A stretch of 64,000 nucleotides of DNA, from positions 2,914,001-2,978,000 of the forward strand of contig CP002190.1 of assembly GCA_000525675.1 (NCBI GenBank), in the 5' to 3' direction. Shown in pieces: positions 25,895-35,026 of the stretch (its first letter is position 1; each line of letters opens with the position of its first letter). Source of the stretch: Bdellovibrio bacteriovorus W (lineage in GTDB: Bacteria > Bdellovibrionota > Bdellovibrionia > Bdellovibrionales > Bdellovibrionaceae). The notes beneath the pieces were generated by a model. That model was not told where the DNA came from. It searched no databases and saw only the letters and a program-made list of their open reading frames with translations. The translations under genes and the position numbers were made by a program.

Positions 25895-26515
25895 ATGAGA
25901 TTCATAGCTTTTGACTTAGAGACCACAGGTACAGTTCCTGGCGTTGATCAGATTGTTGAGATCGGTGCCGTTCGTTTTATTAATGGCCAACCAGAAGCCA
26001 TTTTTGCAACCCTTGTTGACCCTCAAAGACCCATTCCGCCGGGAGCTTCTGCGGTGAATGGTATTAAGGATGAAATGGTCCAAGGCAAACCTCTTATTGA
26101 AAGCCTACTGCCGTCATTTGCAGAGTTTTGTGGAGACGATATCATTGTTGCCCACAACGCCCCTTTCGATGCTCAGTTCTTAATTGCTGATATCAAAAAG
26201 TACGAAAGCGTTGCTCCCAAGGGAGTTGTTCTCGACACTCTTCCGATTGCTAGAAAAGTATTTCCAGGACTCCCAAACTACAAACTGGGAACACTGGTAC
26301 AACACCTCAAAATTCCAACGACGAATTTCCATAGAGCGGAAGAGGATGCCTCGTATTGCGGGCAACTTTTCTTCAATATGGTTAAGAGAATTTCAATTGG
26401 CGGAAATGCTCCTCAATTAGAAAACCTCATTGCATTAACAGGTAAGCCTGCACTGAAGTTTCCTCAAATTGAAAGACAACCTAAACAGATGGATCTTTTC
26501 GGTAACCTTATCTAA
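25895..26515 (+). CDS. DEDDh 3'-5' exonuclease, DnaQ/PolC-epsilon-like
   Basis: The frame is open from 25859 (TTG), but the ATG at 25895 starts exactly at the family N-terminus (MRFIAFDLETTGTVPG). Catalytic acids are Asp-Glu in FDLETTG, Asp in HNAPFDAQF, and the His/Asp pair in FHRAEEDA. It proofreads or degrades 3' ends of DNA or RNA. Without a polymerase fusion or epsilon-type clamp motif its partner is unclear. No clear ribosome site precedes either start. Confidence 0.85.
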   Translation: MRFIAFDLETTGTVPGVDQIVEIGAVRFINGQPEAIFATLVDPQRPIPPGASAVNGIKDEMVQGKPLIESLLPSFAEFCGDDIIVAHNAPFDAQFLIADIKKYESVAPKGVVLDTLPIARKVFPGLPNYKLGTLVQHLKIPTTNFHRAEEDASYCGQLFFNMVKRISIGGNAPQLENLIALTGKPALKFPQIERQPKQMDLFGNLI

Positions 26516-26517
26516 GG

Positions 26518-28137
26518 TTACTTTCTTGCGCGATGGGCGATGGGATACCGCCGCCCTCTCCCAAATGCATGACTTGAAACTTTCAAAATTGGCGCTGCCT
26601 GCCACCTCTTAAATTCCGACTTCATAATTGCCTGAAGTAGCCAAGTCTCCACTTCTGACTTTGCTGCCTTACATCTTTCAACGATATGAATAACAGCTGC
26701 ATCTAAAAGTTCATAGGGAGGCAATGAATCTGAATCCTTCTGGTCCGGTCGAAGTTCCGCAGAGGGGGGGCGTGTAATAATTTGTGAAGGGATCACTTCA
26801 CCTTCTTGATTATAATAGCGTGCAAGCTCATAGACTTGTTCTTTAGTGAGATCACCCAAAGGCGAAAGTCCACCACACATGTCTCCATAAAGCGTAGAAT
26901 AGCCTGAAGCAAATTCACTCTTATTACTCGTGTTTAAAAGCATCGAGTTCGTTTTGTTTGAATAAGCCATAAGGACCAAGCCTCGCAAACGAGCTTGAAT
27001 ATTTTCTTGGGTCAAACCGAATGTAGAAAAATCAAAAGGACCCTTTAAAGTCTGATCTACAGTTTTAAACATTTCCTGAATAGGTACTTTAATAAAAGTA
27101 TTTCCCAAATTGCGCGCAAGATTTTCGGCAAGCTTTTCACTCACTGGAGAACTATGGGGCCCTGGCATCGCAACTTGAGTTACCGCACTGGGACCCAAAG
27201 CATCGGTGGCAAGAGCTGCGACAACAGCTGAGTCAATTCCACCACTAGATCCTAAGTGCACGTGAGTCATTCCCGTTTTACTGCAAAAATCTTTAATTCC
27301 TAAAACAAGTGCCCGATGCAATTCTTCAATTTTTGATAACGACGCTACACTACTCCAAGGCTCAAGAGTTTCTGTGTCAATGACATTGATATCTTCTTGA
27401 AAAGAGAGGCAGCTTAATTTTTTCTTACCTTGCGAATCGATGACAAAACTACCACCATCAAAAATAATTTCATCCTGAGCCCCCACTGCGTTTACATAAA
27501 TCAGCGGACATTTAAAATAGCGACTGGTTTCTGAAGCGAAATATTTGCGAACAGATTCTTTACCCAAATAAAAAGGGGAAGCACTCATGTTGATCACGAA
27601 ATCTGGGCGCTCACCCTTAAGCTTCACTAAGGGGTTTTCCTTATGCAAAGAGCGTCCGTTTTTATCTCCCCAAGCCCAAATATCTTCACAGATAGTTAGT
27701 AGGAATTTTTTATTTTTATATTTGAAAGTGTTCTTTTTAAGATCGCCAGACTCTAAGAATCGTCCCTCATCAAAGACATCGCCTACAGCCAAAAGTTCTT
27801 TACGAAATACCTTAATAGGTTTTCCTTTTTCTACGAGAGCTGCCGAATTATAATACGGGCGTCCACGCTTTGCGGAGTTTGGTTCATAGAACCCAACAAG
27901 GGCCGCGATCCCCTTAGGCAACTCTTTATGAAGCTTCTTTAATTCGCTGATTTGTTCCTTCACCAAGGCAGATCTCTCTAAAAGATCCAAAGAAGGATAA
28001 CCAAACAAAGAAGCTTCGGGAAAAATAACAAGATCGCATTTTCGTCCTGAAGCTTGATGAACAAACTCTAAAATTTTAGAGCGATTATAAGAAAAATCTG
28101 CAAGGCGTGAATTGATTTGAGCTAAGGCAATTCTCAT
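26518..28137 (-). CDS. nadE: glutamine-dependent NAD+ synthetase
   Basis: The 539-residue two-domain enzyme has an N-terminal carbon-nitrogen hydrolase (Glu in FPEASLFGYPS, Lys in RKELLA, Cys in TICEDIWAW) that frees ammonia from glutamine. The C-terminal ATP-pyrophosphatase (SSGGIDSAVVAALA) forms NAD from deamido-NAD. The long bifunctional form is typical of organisms using glutamine. It overlaps the DUF2203 gene by 4 bases. Confidence 0.95.
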   Translation of the reverse strand: MRIALAQINSRLADFSYNRSKILEFVHQASGRKCDLVIFPEASLFGYPSLDLLERSALVKEQISELKKLHKELPKGIAALVGFYEPNSAKRGRPYYNSAALVEKGKPIKVFRKELLAVGDVFDEGRFLESGDLKKNTFKYKNKKFLLTICEDIWAWGDKNGRSLHKENPLVKLKGERPDFVINMSASPFYLGKESVRKYFASETSRYFKCPLIYVNAVGAQDEIIFDGGSFVIDSQGKKKLSCLSFQEDINVIDTETLEPWSSVASLSKIEELHRALVLGIKDFCSKTGMTHVHLGSSGGIDSAVVAALATDALGPSAVTQVAMPGPHSSPVSEKLAENLARNLGNTFIKVPIQEMFKTVDQTLKGPFDFSTFGLTQENIQARLRGLVLMAYSNKTNSMLLNTSNKSEFASGYSTLYGDMCGGLSPLGDLTKEQVYELARYYNQEGEVIPSQIITRPPSAELRPDQKDSDSLPPYELLDAAVIHIVERCKAAKSEVETWLLQAIMKSEFKRWQAAPILKVSSHAFGRGRRYPIAHRARK

Positions 28138-28496
28138 TCAATGACTATACGCCCAGAAAAGCCATCCTGGTAGCCATGCCAGTGATTTATTTCAATCTCT
28201 GGGAACTTCCAGCAATAGTATCCCTCTCCGTTGTCAAAATCGGCCATCCAAAGCCCTTTAGGAGCTCCGCCAAGTTTTTCAATTTTAGCCTGCCAAAGAT
28301 CAATGATTTGATTTATTTCAGTTTCAATTCCCGCTACCGACGGATGATTCTTATCAGAATATGCGTCAATGCGGTTCACACGGGTGCGAACGTCCTTACT
28401 TGCTTCTTCCGTCAATCGGTAAACTAATGGCAATAACTGGCGCGCTTGCTCCAGCGTAAAGAACTTACGTCTGTTAATTTCAATGATGTTATCCAA
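28134..28496 (-). CDS. DUF2203 protein
   Basis: The core KFFTLEQARQLLPLVYRL and the ending MADFDNGEGYYCWKFPEIEINHWH are the DUF2203 pattern. The frame is open to 28547. I prefer a TTG at 28496 that follows GGGGG by 6 bases and puts the family N-terminus at residue 8-9; an ATG at 28535 is the alternative. Function is unknown. It overlaps nadE by 4 bases. Confidence 0.8.
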   Translation of the reverse strand: MDNIIEINRRKFFTLEQARQLLPLVYRLTEEASKDVRTRVNRIDAYSDKNHPSVAGIETEINQIIDLWQAKIEKLGGAPKGLWMADFDNGEGYYCWKFPEIEINHWHGYQDGFSGRIVIE

Positions 28497-28653
28497 TGGA
28501 TGCCCCCATCCCCTCTTACATAGAAGGGCTGTATCCATTAAAGCCAAAAGAGTATCAAGGTATTAACGACATGACAGATAAGTTAAGAAAATCTTTGAAG
28601 AAATTCTAAACGCAGAGCGATGTTTTCGTGCAATATTTGCAGGACTATGACGG

Positions 28654-29559
28654 TCAAAGCTCCTTGGACATTTGCATTGCCTGCCCCCCGATCAAGAGCA
28701 ATAAAGCAATCACGATAGCCGCGATAAAAAGATAGCGAACAAAGCCACCAATGGTAAAGCTCTCGTCCTCACTCTGAACCGCCGCCTTGGGCTCTGGAGG
28801 CTTCACAGTGGTCTTCTTCGGAGGTGGCTCCATCCCTTGCCCCACCGTCACCATACGGCTTGTTCCCTCTGCCTTTTTCTCAAGTTTTTTTCTTTCAGAT
28901 TCACTCAAGCCAGCGATACCCACATAGGTTTCTTTTCGAGCCCTGCGAACAGCAGCACTGTTATTGGAAGAGGAGCGAAAAAAGCCCCCGCCCCCGCCAT
29001 TATCGAGTGTGATTTCAACGACTTTCCCAGCTGCCATTTCATTTGATCCAGATTCAACACCCCGAGAAGGCCTTCGTCCCAGATTCATACGAGAGGAGCG
29101 TCCGCGCGAGGAAGAGCCGGCATAGCTACCGCCGCCAGACCCACCTGAGTCTCCACCAGAACCGGAAGACCCTCCACTTCCTTCAGCCCCCTCGCCACGC
29201 CCTGCGGGATCTCGATTTGAACTCGAACTCCCTCCAGAACCTTCTTTCTGAGGCCTTCCGTCCGCAATAGAGGCTGGCTTAAATTTTTTATCGCATTCAC
29301 TATCAGAGTCGACAATAGATTCGACGTCATGACCCAGAGTAGGAAGTTCGCCATAATCCAAGAGGCAAGCAACGTAGTCACCCATATATCGCTGGATGAA
29401 CTCGCCAAAGGGTTTAAACATATAGTTCATCAAAAGCATAACCAAAGAAACCGTCACAACCAGGATAAGCATATATTCAATAATGGCCTGACCCTTTTGA
29501 TGGGGGCGATTATCGGTAAGTCTAGATCTAAATTGAGATTTCTTCACTCGTGCGAGCAT
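28654..29559 (-). CDS. Flp/TadE-like prepilin-type protein with extra C-terminal membrane segment
   Basis: The N-terminus has a class IVb prepilin cleavage pattern, QKG followed by QAIIEYMLIL, with Glu at +5 and Tyr at +6, then a hydrophobic helix. Unlike Flp pilins (50-70 residues) this has 301 residues, a Gly/Ser-rich linker (about 100-180), a Pro/Lys-rich region and a second membrane segment (about 272-293). TadB/TadC-like genes are elsewhere in the window. It may be an anchored pseudopilin or a pilus-linked surface protein. Confidence 0.65.
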   Translation of the reverse strand: MLARVKKSQFRSRLTDNRPHQKGQAIIEYMLILVVTVSLVMLLMNYMFKPFGEFIQRYMGDYVACLLDYGELPTLGHDVESIVDSDSECDKKFKPASIADGRPQKEGSGGSSSSNRDPAGRGEGAEGSGGSSGSGGDSGGSGGGSYAGSSSRGRSSRMNLGRRPSRGVESGSNEMAAGKVVEITLDNGGGGGFFRSSSNNSAAVRRARKETYVGIAGLSESERKKLEKKAEGTSRMVTVGQGMEPPPKKTTVKPPEPKAAVQSEDESFTIGGFVRYLFIAAIVIALLLLIGGQAMQMSKEL

Positions 29560-29578
29560 TTAAGACATAATACAATAT

Positions 29579-30787
29579 ATGGAAAACACTCTGTATCCTA
29601 AATGCTTTAAGTATATTCTGATCTTGGCTTTCGTCTCATTGTGGGCCACAGCGCCGGCAATAGGTAAGACTAAAACAAAGACAAAGGACGAGCTTTCAGA
29701 ATTTGAAGACCTTGATATCGCAGACACTCCAAGCAAGGCCACTGAAGATACGACAGAAAAAGAACCCGAGATTGCAAAACTATCTCCCCATAAAAACTCT
29801 CAAAAACCCAATGAAACTCAAGAACAGTATATCGATCGCCTGAAGGCCGAAATACGTAAAACTCCGCGTAACATTCACTTACTTGGAGACCTTGCTGAGG
29901 AACTCTATAAAAAACAAGAATATGATAAGGTCGTTGCTGTCTTATGGAAACACGTTGAACGCATAGATCGTGACGCTTTGTTAGTTCTTGTACGGGCCCA
30001 CGAAAAACGTGGCGAGCACGCTGAGATGATTCGTTCGCTTAACGTCCTTGTGGGCAAAGATGAAAACGATGCTGAAGCCTATTACTGGCTCGGTCGCGCC
30101 TACTCAATGGCCCGAAAGAATAAAGAGACCATGGAAAGTTACCAACGCGCCGTCGAGCTTTCGCCAAAGCTTGAAGCTGCCTACGAAGGACTTATCGAAC
30201 TCTACACCAACCGTGAACCACCAAACCTTTATGAATTAAGAATTCTCTATCAAGACATGGTGAAACACATTGGACCGCGCCCAGAGTACTTGCGAAAAAT
30301 CTGTGACATCAACACTCAAGATGCGACCTATGAGCCGGCCTATATCTCTTGCCAAGAGGCTATTGCCAAAGATCCAAACACTGCTGATGCTTACGTAAAT
30401 CTTGCCCTAGCTCTAGAGGGTATGAAAAAGCACGACGAGGCCATGAGCACAATACGCAAAGCTGTTGCGCAGTTTCCTCAATCGGAGTTTGCTCACTACG
30501 TATATGGAAAGTTGCTTGAAGACCAAAAGAGCTTTGTAGAGGCTATGAATTCTTATAAGAAAGCCACTCAGTCGGACGCCAAATCTGCACGCTCTTGGTT
30601 AGGTTTAGCAACATCATCATTTGAAATTAGAAAGTTTGATATTTCTTTAGAGGCCTATAAAAAAGCCTGCCAACTCGATAAAAAAACCGCAGTGGCCTTT
30701 CGCAGAGCAACTACGGTTTTAAGAAATACAAAAAATATTCAATGGATTGGTAAGTTCGAGGAACCTTCAGAGACTTGCACCTTTTAG
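29579..30787 (+). CDS. exported TPR-repeat protein
   Basis: A signal-like hydrophobic N-terminus (about residues 11-29), a charged region, then at least eight TPR units (EAYYWLGRAYSMARKNKETM; DAYVNLALALEGMKKHDEAM; SAWLGLATSSFEIRKFDISL-type) fill 402 residues. It is a probable periplasmic scaffold. It is divergent from the prepilin-like gene (19 bases apart) and convergent with rimO (4-base overlap at 30784-30787). Confidence 0.8.
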   Translation: MENTLYPKCFKYILILAFVSLWATAPAIGKTKTKTKDELSEFEDLDIADTPSKATEDTTEKEPEIAKLSPHKNSQKPNETQEQYIDRLKAEIRKTPRNIHLLGDLAEELYKKQEYDKVVAVLWKHVERIDRDALLVLVRAHEKRGEHAEMIRSLNVLVGKDENDAEAYYWLGRAYSMARKNKETMESYQRAVELSPKLEAAYEGLIELYTNREPPNLYELRILYQDMVKHIGPRPEYLRKICDINTQDATYEPAYISCQEAIAKDPNTADAYVNLALALEGMKKHDEAMSTIRKAVAQFPQSEFAHYVYGKLLEDQKSFVEAMNSYKKATQSDAKSARSWLGLATSSFEIRKFDISLEAYKKACQLDKKTAVAFRRATTVLRNTKNIQWIGKFEEPSETCTF

Positions 30788-32172
30788 TGTGCAAGCTCTT
30801 CTTCTGATACAATCCCACCCAGAAGATCGTACTCAAGACTGTCGGTGATTTGCACCTTAACAATGTCACCGACTTTTGCTTCCCCATCATTGATCAGAAC
30901 AACTCCATCAATATCAGGTGCCTGTCCCCAGAAGCGACCTTGAAGTAATAAATCAGTTTCTTCGCTGAAACCTTCGACTAAAACTTCAATTGTTTTTCCA
31001 ACAAAATCTCTGTGTTTTTCGCGGGAGATATTCTGTTGAATTTCCATCAATGCATCATGACGATACTGTTTCACATCTTCATCAATTTGATTTTCCATGC
31101 GACCACCTGGAGTATTCTCCTCAGGTGAGTACTTGAAACAGCCTACGCGATCAAATTGTTGTTCAGAAACAAACTCTAGAAGTTCTTCGAAGCTCTCGTC
31201 TGTTTCACCTGGGAATCCCACGATGAACTGAGTTCTAATAACTGCATCCGGAATATTCGCGCGAATCGCATCCAAGGCCTCAACGATTTGGGCTCTAGTC
31301 ATCTTTCTGTTCATGCTCTTAAGAACGCCGTCATTAATATGCTGAAGTGGCATATCAAAGTACTTTACGATTTTTTTGCTATTCTTTAAAAGCTCAACCA
31401 TCTCAGGTGTGATTCCATCTGGATACAGATACATCAAACGAATCCAATGAAGGCCTTCAACTTGTTCTAGGGCTTTCAATAATTCAACAGGGCTCTCTTT
31501 ACGAGTTGGATCTTTCTTACGAATATCCCAGCCGTAATCCGTGAAATCGTGAGAGATAATAATAAGCTCTTTAACTCCGCCAGCGACTAAAAGTTTTGCT
31601 TCTGCAACGATAGCGTCAAGAGAGCGAGATTGTAAGTTCCCACGGATCAAAGGAATCGCACAGAATGCACAACGCTTCATACATCCTTCTGAAATTTTCA
31701 AGTAAGCACGATGACCTGGTTGAGAATTTACACGCGGAGTAGATTCTTGCTGCAAATACGTCGGAAGATTAAAGAAAGTTTTTTGCTTATTGCCAGCATC
31801 TGAATCTTTAAGAATTTTTGCGATGTTTTGGAACTCACCAGAACCAACGAATAGATCTGCCTCAGGAAGCCCTTCGACCAAATCATCCTTATATCTTTGA
31901 GTTAAACAACCAGCCACCACAACTTTGCGGATCTTTCCCTCTTGCTTAAGGTCACTCATATCCAAAATTCTTTGGATGGATTCTTTTTTTGAATCTTCAA
32001 TAAAACCACAAGTGTTTACGATAACGGTATCAGCCTCTTCAGCATCACCAACCACTTCGTAACCATCTTTCATCAAAGTTCCGGCCATGATTTCGCTGTC
32101 CACTAAGTTCTTAGGGCATCCTAGAGAAATGAAATGAACTTTTTTTACATTATTATTTGTTTCTTGTTTCAT
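30784..32172 (-). CDS. rimO: ribosomal protein S12 methylthiotransferase
   Basis: The protein has 462 residues. It has an N-terminal MTTase domain with cysteines in SLGCPKNLVDSE, NTCGF and AGCLTQR, the radical-SAM motif CMKRCAFCAIP, and a C-terminal TRAM domain. The combination SLGCPKN and the length point to RimO, which adds a methylthio group to S12 Asp88, rather than MiaB. It overlaps lolA by 4 bases. Confidence 0.94.
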   Translation of the reverse strand: MKQETNNNVKKVHFISLGCPKNLVDSEIMAGTLMKDGYEVVGDAEEADTVIVNTCGFIEDSKKESIQRILDMSDLKQEGKIRKVVVAGCLTQRYKDDLVEGLPEADLFVGSGEFQNIAKILKDSDAGNKQKTFFNLPTYLQQESTPRVNSQPGHRAYLKISEGCMKRCAFCAIPLIRGNLQSRSLDAIVAEAKLLVAGGVKELIIISHDFTDYGWDIRKKDPTRKESPVELLKALEQVEGLHWIRLMYLYPDGITPEMVELLKNSKKIVKYFDMPLQHINDGVLKSMNRKMTRAQIVEALDAIRANIPDAVIRTQFIVGFPGETDESFEELLEFVSEQQFDRVGCFKYSPEENTPGGRMENQIDEDVKQYRHDALMEIQQNISREKHRDFVGKTIEVLVEGFSEETDLLLQGRFWGQAPDIDGVVLINDGEAKVGDIVKVQITDSLEYDLLGGIVSEEELAH

Positions 32173-32819
32173 AGATCCGTCACCTGCGCTCCTTTTGGAG
32201 GCTGATATTGAAAGAGTTTTCTTTTTTCTTTGTTTAAAAATTGGATATTGCTGAGTTTAATTTTTGTTTCGTTACCAACTTCATCTTCGTAGCGAACTTC
32301 GCGAAGAGTCTTATCTTTAGTGTCAGCAACAACAGTCACGGACTTAATCGTCAGATCATCTGTCTTTGGCTTCATAACAAAGGTACTTTGATTGCCTTCG
32401 ATTTTCTCAGAGGTGATATCAAAGTTTCCTTGTAGATCAGCACCTAACAAAGAAGAAACTAGGATGTGGGATCTGTTTTTCTTATCCACTTTTCCGCGCG
32501 CCACCTGCACAGGGCCACCAAGCTCTACCGGCGGAGTTTGCTCACTCCAGATCGTGTTGCCATCAAACACCAAAAGGGATTTTTCAGGAGTTTCATTTTC
32601 CCAACGGAACTTACCATGGGATAAATAGATTTTACCTGAGTGCTTTGTCTCACGCCCAAGCAATGTGGAAGTTACAGTCTTTTCCACATCCATTTCCACA
32701 AGCTTCGCATTTTTATATTTTTGCGAAATACGCTGCAAATTCGTATTGTCCTTCACCGCTGCCGTCAGGGCAAAAACAGTGATCGCCAAAAATCCAATGA
32801 GTATATTCGATTTAAACAT
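32169..32819 (-). CDS. lolA: outer-membrane lipoprotein carrier protein LolA
   Basis: The ATG at 32819 opens a signal peptide (MFKSNILIGFLAITVFALTAAV), whereas the longer frame to 32888 has none, so I take 32819. The mature part has the LolA fold pattern (KFRWENETPEKSLLVFDGNTIW; IKLSNIQFLN...LFQYQPPKGAQV). It ferries lipoproteins across the periplasm to the outer membrane. It follows comF after 7 bases and overlaps rimO. Confidence 0.87.
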   Translation of the reverse strand: MFKSNILIGFLAITVFALTAAVKDNTNLQRISQKYKNAKLVEMDVEKTVTSTLLGRETKHSGKIYLSHGKFRWENETPEKSLLVFDGNTIWSEQTPPVELGGPVQVARGKVDKKNRSHILVSSLLGADLQGNFDITSEKIEGNQSTFVMKPKTDDLTIKSVTVVADTKDKTLREVRYEDEVGNETKIKLSNIQFLNKEKRKLFQYQPPKGAQVTDL

Positions 32820-32826
32820 TCGCGTT

Positions 32827-33501
32827 TTATAACAGAACCTTAGATGCTCCGCAAGAGAGGGACCTTTTAGAAAGGGCCCATACTTCAAAATTTACAGGGC
32901 TGCCTAAAGCTTCGTTGGCAGCTCTAGCTGTCGAGCCTGTTGTATAAATATCATCAGCAAAAATCCAGAGCGTTTTGAGATCTGAAATTGGGGGGATGGA
33001 AGATTTTTCACTCACCTCAAATCGAATCAGATCGCGCTCAAACCTCCCCTTGCTCCTTTGATGAGCTCCCTCATCGCCACTAGGGGACTTCCTTAAACAG
33101 GGGAGAAAATGGGCGCCTAGCCCCTGAGAGAGCGCCTGACCCCAATGGAATGCGTGATCACGCGCTTTGCCTTTTGCTGGAGCTGGCACAACGATGATCT
33201 TTTCAAATCTACGAGACTCTGAAAATAAATGAATTCTTAGGAATTTCTGCGCGTAATACTGCCAAGCCCTTGCTTGAAGAGAGCCCTTCAAATGAAGCAT
33301 CAGGTTTGAAAGAATATCACTTTGGGCAGGACGCCAGAGGTAAAGTGTCTTCACAAATGGAAGAGCCAGATCTTCGTATTCCAAAAAGGGCTCTATACTT
33401 TTTTCACAATGCTCACAAAGAAGCCCTGAGTTCGGAAACAAACTTCCGCAATGAAGACAACAACGGACATGACGATGAACGAAATCTAGGTAGGCTGACA
33501 T
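32827..33501 (-). CDS. ComF-family phosphoribosyltransferase-like protein
   Basis: The N-terminal zinc-ribbon cysteines are CCLHCGSLFPNSGLLCEHC, and the PRTase PRPP-loop motif is ADDIYTTGSTA near residue 178-188. It is 224 residues long. In naturally competent bacteria ComF is required for DNA uptake, acting in the cytoplasm. The window shows a pilT gene (38918) but no other com genes. Confidence 0.85.
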   Translation of the reverse strand: MSAYLDFVHRHVRCCLHCGSLFPNSGLLCEHCEKSIEPFLEYEDLALPFVKTLYLWRPAQSDILSNLMLHLKGSLQARAWQYYAQKFLRIHLFSESRRFEKIIVVPAPAKGKARDHAFHWGQALSQGLGAHFLPCLRKSPSGDEGAHQRSKGRFERDLIRFEVSEKSSIPPISDLKTLWIFADDIYTTGSTARAANEALGSPVNFEVWALSKRSLSCGASKVLL

Positions 33502-33530
33502 GCCCTAGAGAAATGCAAGATTCTAGCTAC

Positions 33531-34001
33531 TTAAATGTTATGGTAGGGAAGATTTTTGATGATTGTAAATCCCCGATAGATTTGCTCAAGACACATTGTC
33601 TGCGCTAAAAGATGGTTAAAGACCATCGGAGAAAAAGAAACTACCAGATCGGCTCTTTCTCGGACACTCTCGTCGACACCAAATGCACCCCCAATGATAA
33701 AGACAGCTCTTTTCTTGGAACTCATCAAAATAGCTTCTATCTTTTTGGAAAACTCGATGGAGTCAAATTTTTTTCCTCTCTCATCCATAAGTACCACGAA
33801 GTCGTCACTGCTTAAATTTTCTAAGATCAGGGCGGATTCTTCTGTTTTTTTATAGTGAGCTTCGGAGCGGGAAGATTTTTTTGGCTTTAAAGAGATAATA
33901 TCGAATGAGCAGAAGTGGGAGATTTTCTTTTTATAAAGATCTGCTGCTTGCTCAGCCCAAGGTTCTCGGGCTGAGGCCAGTGTCATCAAAACAAATTTCA
34001 T
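33531..34001 (-). CDS. rlmH: 23S rRNA pseudouridine1915 N3-methyltransferase
   Basis: The protein has 156 residues, the typical SPOUT family size. It has the glycine-rich SAM knot loop IIGGAFGVDESVRERAD and the C-terminal LEQIYRGFTIIKNLPYHN(Y/I) block. It methylates the conserved pseudouridine of helix 69. It is the last gene of obg-nadD/rsfS-rlmH with ATGA overlaps. The C-terminus ends HNI where Y is usual. Confidence 0.93.
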   Translation of the reverse strand: MKFVLMTLASAREPWAEQAADLYKKKISHFCSFDIISLKPKKSSRSEAHYKKTEESALILENLSSDDFVVLMDERGKKFDSIEFSKKIEAILMSSKKRAVFIIGGAFGVDESVRERADLVVSFSPMVFNHLLAQTMCLEQIYRGFTIIKNLPYHNI

Positions 34002-35026
34002 GAGTTAGATTTTGCACCATGCGGATCTTTAAGGCCCATATCCACGCCTTCTCTCCATAAGTTCTCAAGGCTGTATTCTTGGCGAACAAAATCGTAGAAA
34101 ACATGAATGATCAAAGAACCGTAATCGACTAGAACCCAACGTCCATCATCAACACCTTCAATACTTTGAGGGAATACATTGTATTCCTCTTTAACTGCTA
34201 GTGCTAAATTTTCAGCCATTGAAGAGGCATGACGAGTTGAAGTTCCTGAGGCAATCAACGTGTATTCACTTGGAGCTGCCATCTTTGTCAGGTCAAATGC
34301 CTTTACGTTAATACCTTTTTTTGCAAACAAGATGTTCGCACAAAATTCTGTGAAGGCTTTAAAATCGCCAATGCGATCGCCAAGGTTACGATAAAGTTTG
34401 GCTTCCTTGATATAAGACTCTACAGCTAGTGGTAGATATTTTTCTACCGGCTTCCCGGTACGTAGCCACTTTCTAACTTCAGTCGAAGAAATTTCGATAT
34501 CTCGTAGAGTAATAAACTCAATACTGCGACCGGATTTTAAATCAATGAAGTTAAAATCAAAATCCGACACTAGGGACTTTAAAAACTCAGGCATCTCTTC
34601 TAAAGATTCAGGAGTCTCATATCCTGGACGAGTTGTTACGACGATATTAGAAAGCTCTAGGATCTTTTTATAGTCTTTCCAATCAGCTAACTCTTCAAAC
34701 TTATCAGCACCGATCACCAAGAATAAATCATCCGTAGGATAAGTCTTCTTTAAGGTCTCAATAGTATCGATTGTGTAACTAACGCCACCGCGCTTGATCT
34801 CTTGATTGTCGACAAAGAAAAGATCGCCGTATTGAGAAAATGCTAACTCAGTTAACTTAAGTCTTTCTTCAGATGAAGGGCCTTCGATCGGAGTCTTTAA
34901 AGGACTTTGCGCCGCAGGAACCACATGCACTTTATCTAAGCCAAGTTTCTTAGCTACAGTTTGGATAGCATTTATGTGACCCATATGTGGAGGATTAAAA
35001 CTGCCACCAAAGATACCTATTTTCAT
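33998..35026 (-). CDS. NadD-RsfS fusion (nicotinate-nucleotide adenylyltransferase + ribosomal silencing factor)
   Basis: Residues 1-212 are NadD: GIFGGSFNPPHMGH (4-17), GADKF (106-110) and ISSTEVR (179-185). Residues about 222-333 are RsfS: DLTKMA (245-250), IASGTSTR (258-265), EGVDDGRWVLVDYG (290-303) and YSLENLW (318-324). NadD adenylates nicotinate mononucleotide for NAD synthesis; RsfS blocks 50S-30S joining through L14. The genes are usually adjacent but separate. Here one frame of 342 codons carries both with no stop between. Obg, which also acts on the 50S subunit, is upstream with ATGA overlap. Confidence 0.92.
   Translation of the reverse strand: MKIGIFGGSFNPPHMGHINAIQTVAKKLGLDKVHVVPAAQSPLKTPIEGPSSEERLKLTELAFSQYGDLFFVDNQEIKRGGVSYTIDTIETLKKTYPTDDLFLVIGADKFEELADWKDYKKILELSNIVVTTRPGYETPESLEEMPEFLKSLVSDFDFNFIDLKSGRSIEFITLRDIEISSTEVRKWLRTGKPVEKYLPLAVESYIKEAKLYRNLGDRIGDFKAFTEFCANILFAKKGINVKAFDLTKMAAPSEYTLIASGTSTRHASSMAENLALAVKEEYNVFPQSIEGVDDGRWVLVDYGSLIIHVFYDFVRQEYSLENLWREGVDMGLKDPHGAKSNS

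Noticed and set aside
28571-28609. 12-codon plus-strand ORF before the prepilin-like gene
   Set aside because: Only a weak AAGG upstream and no following terminator; too short and unsupported.
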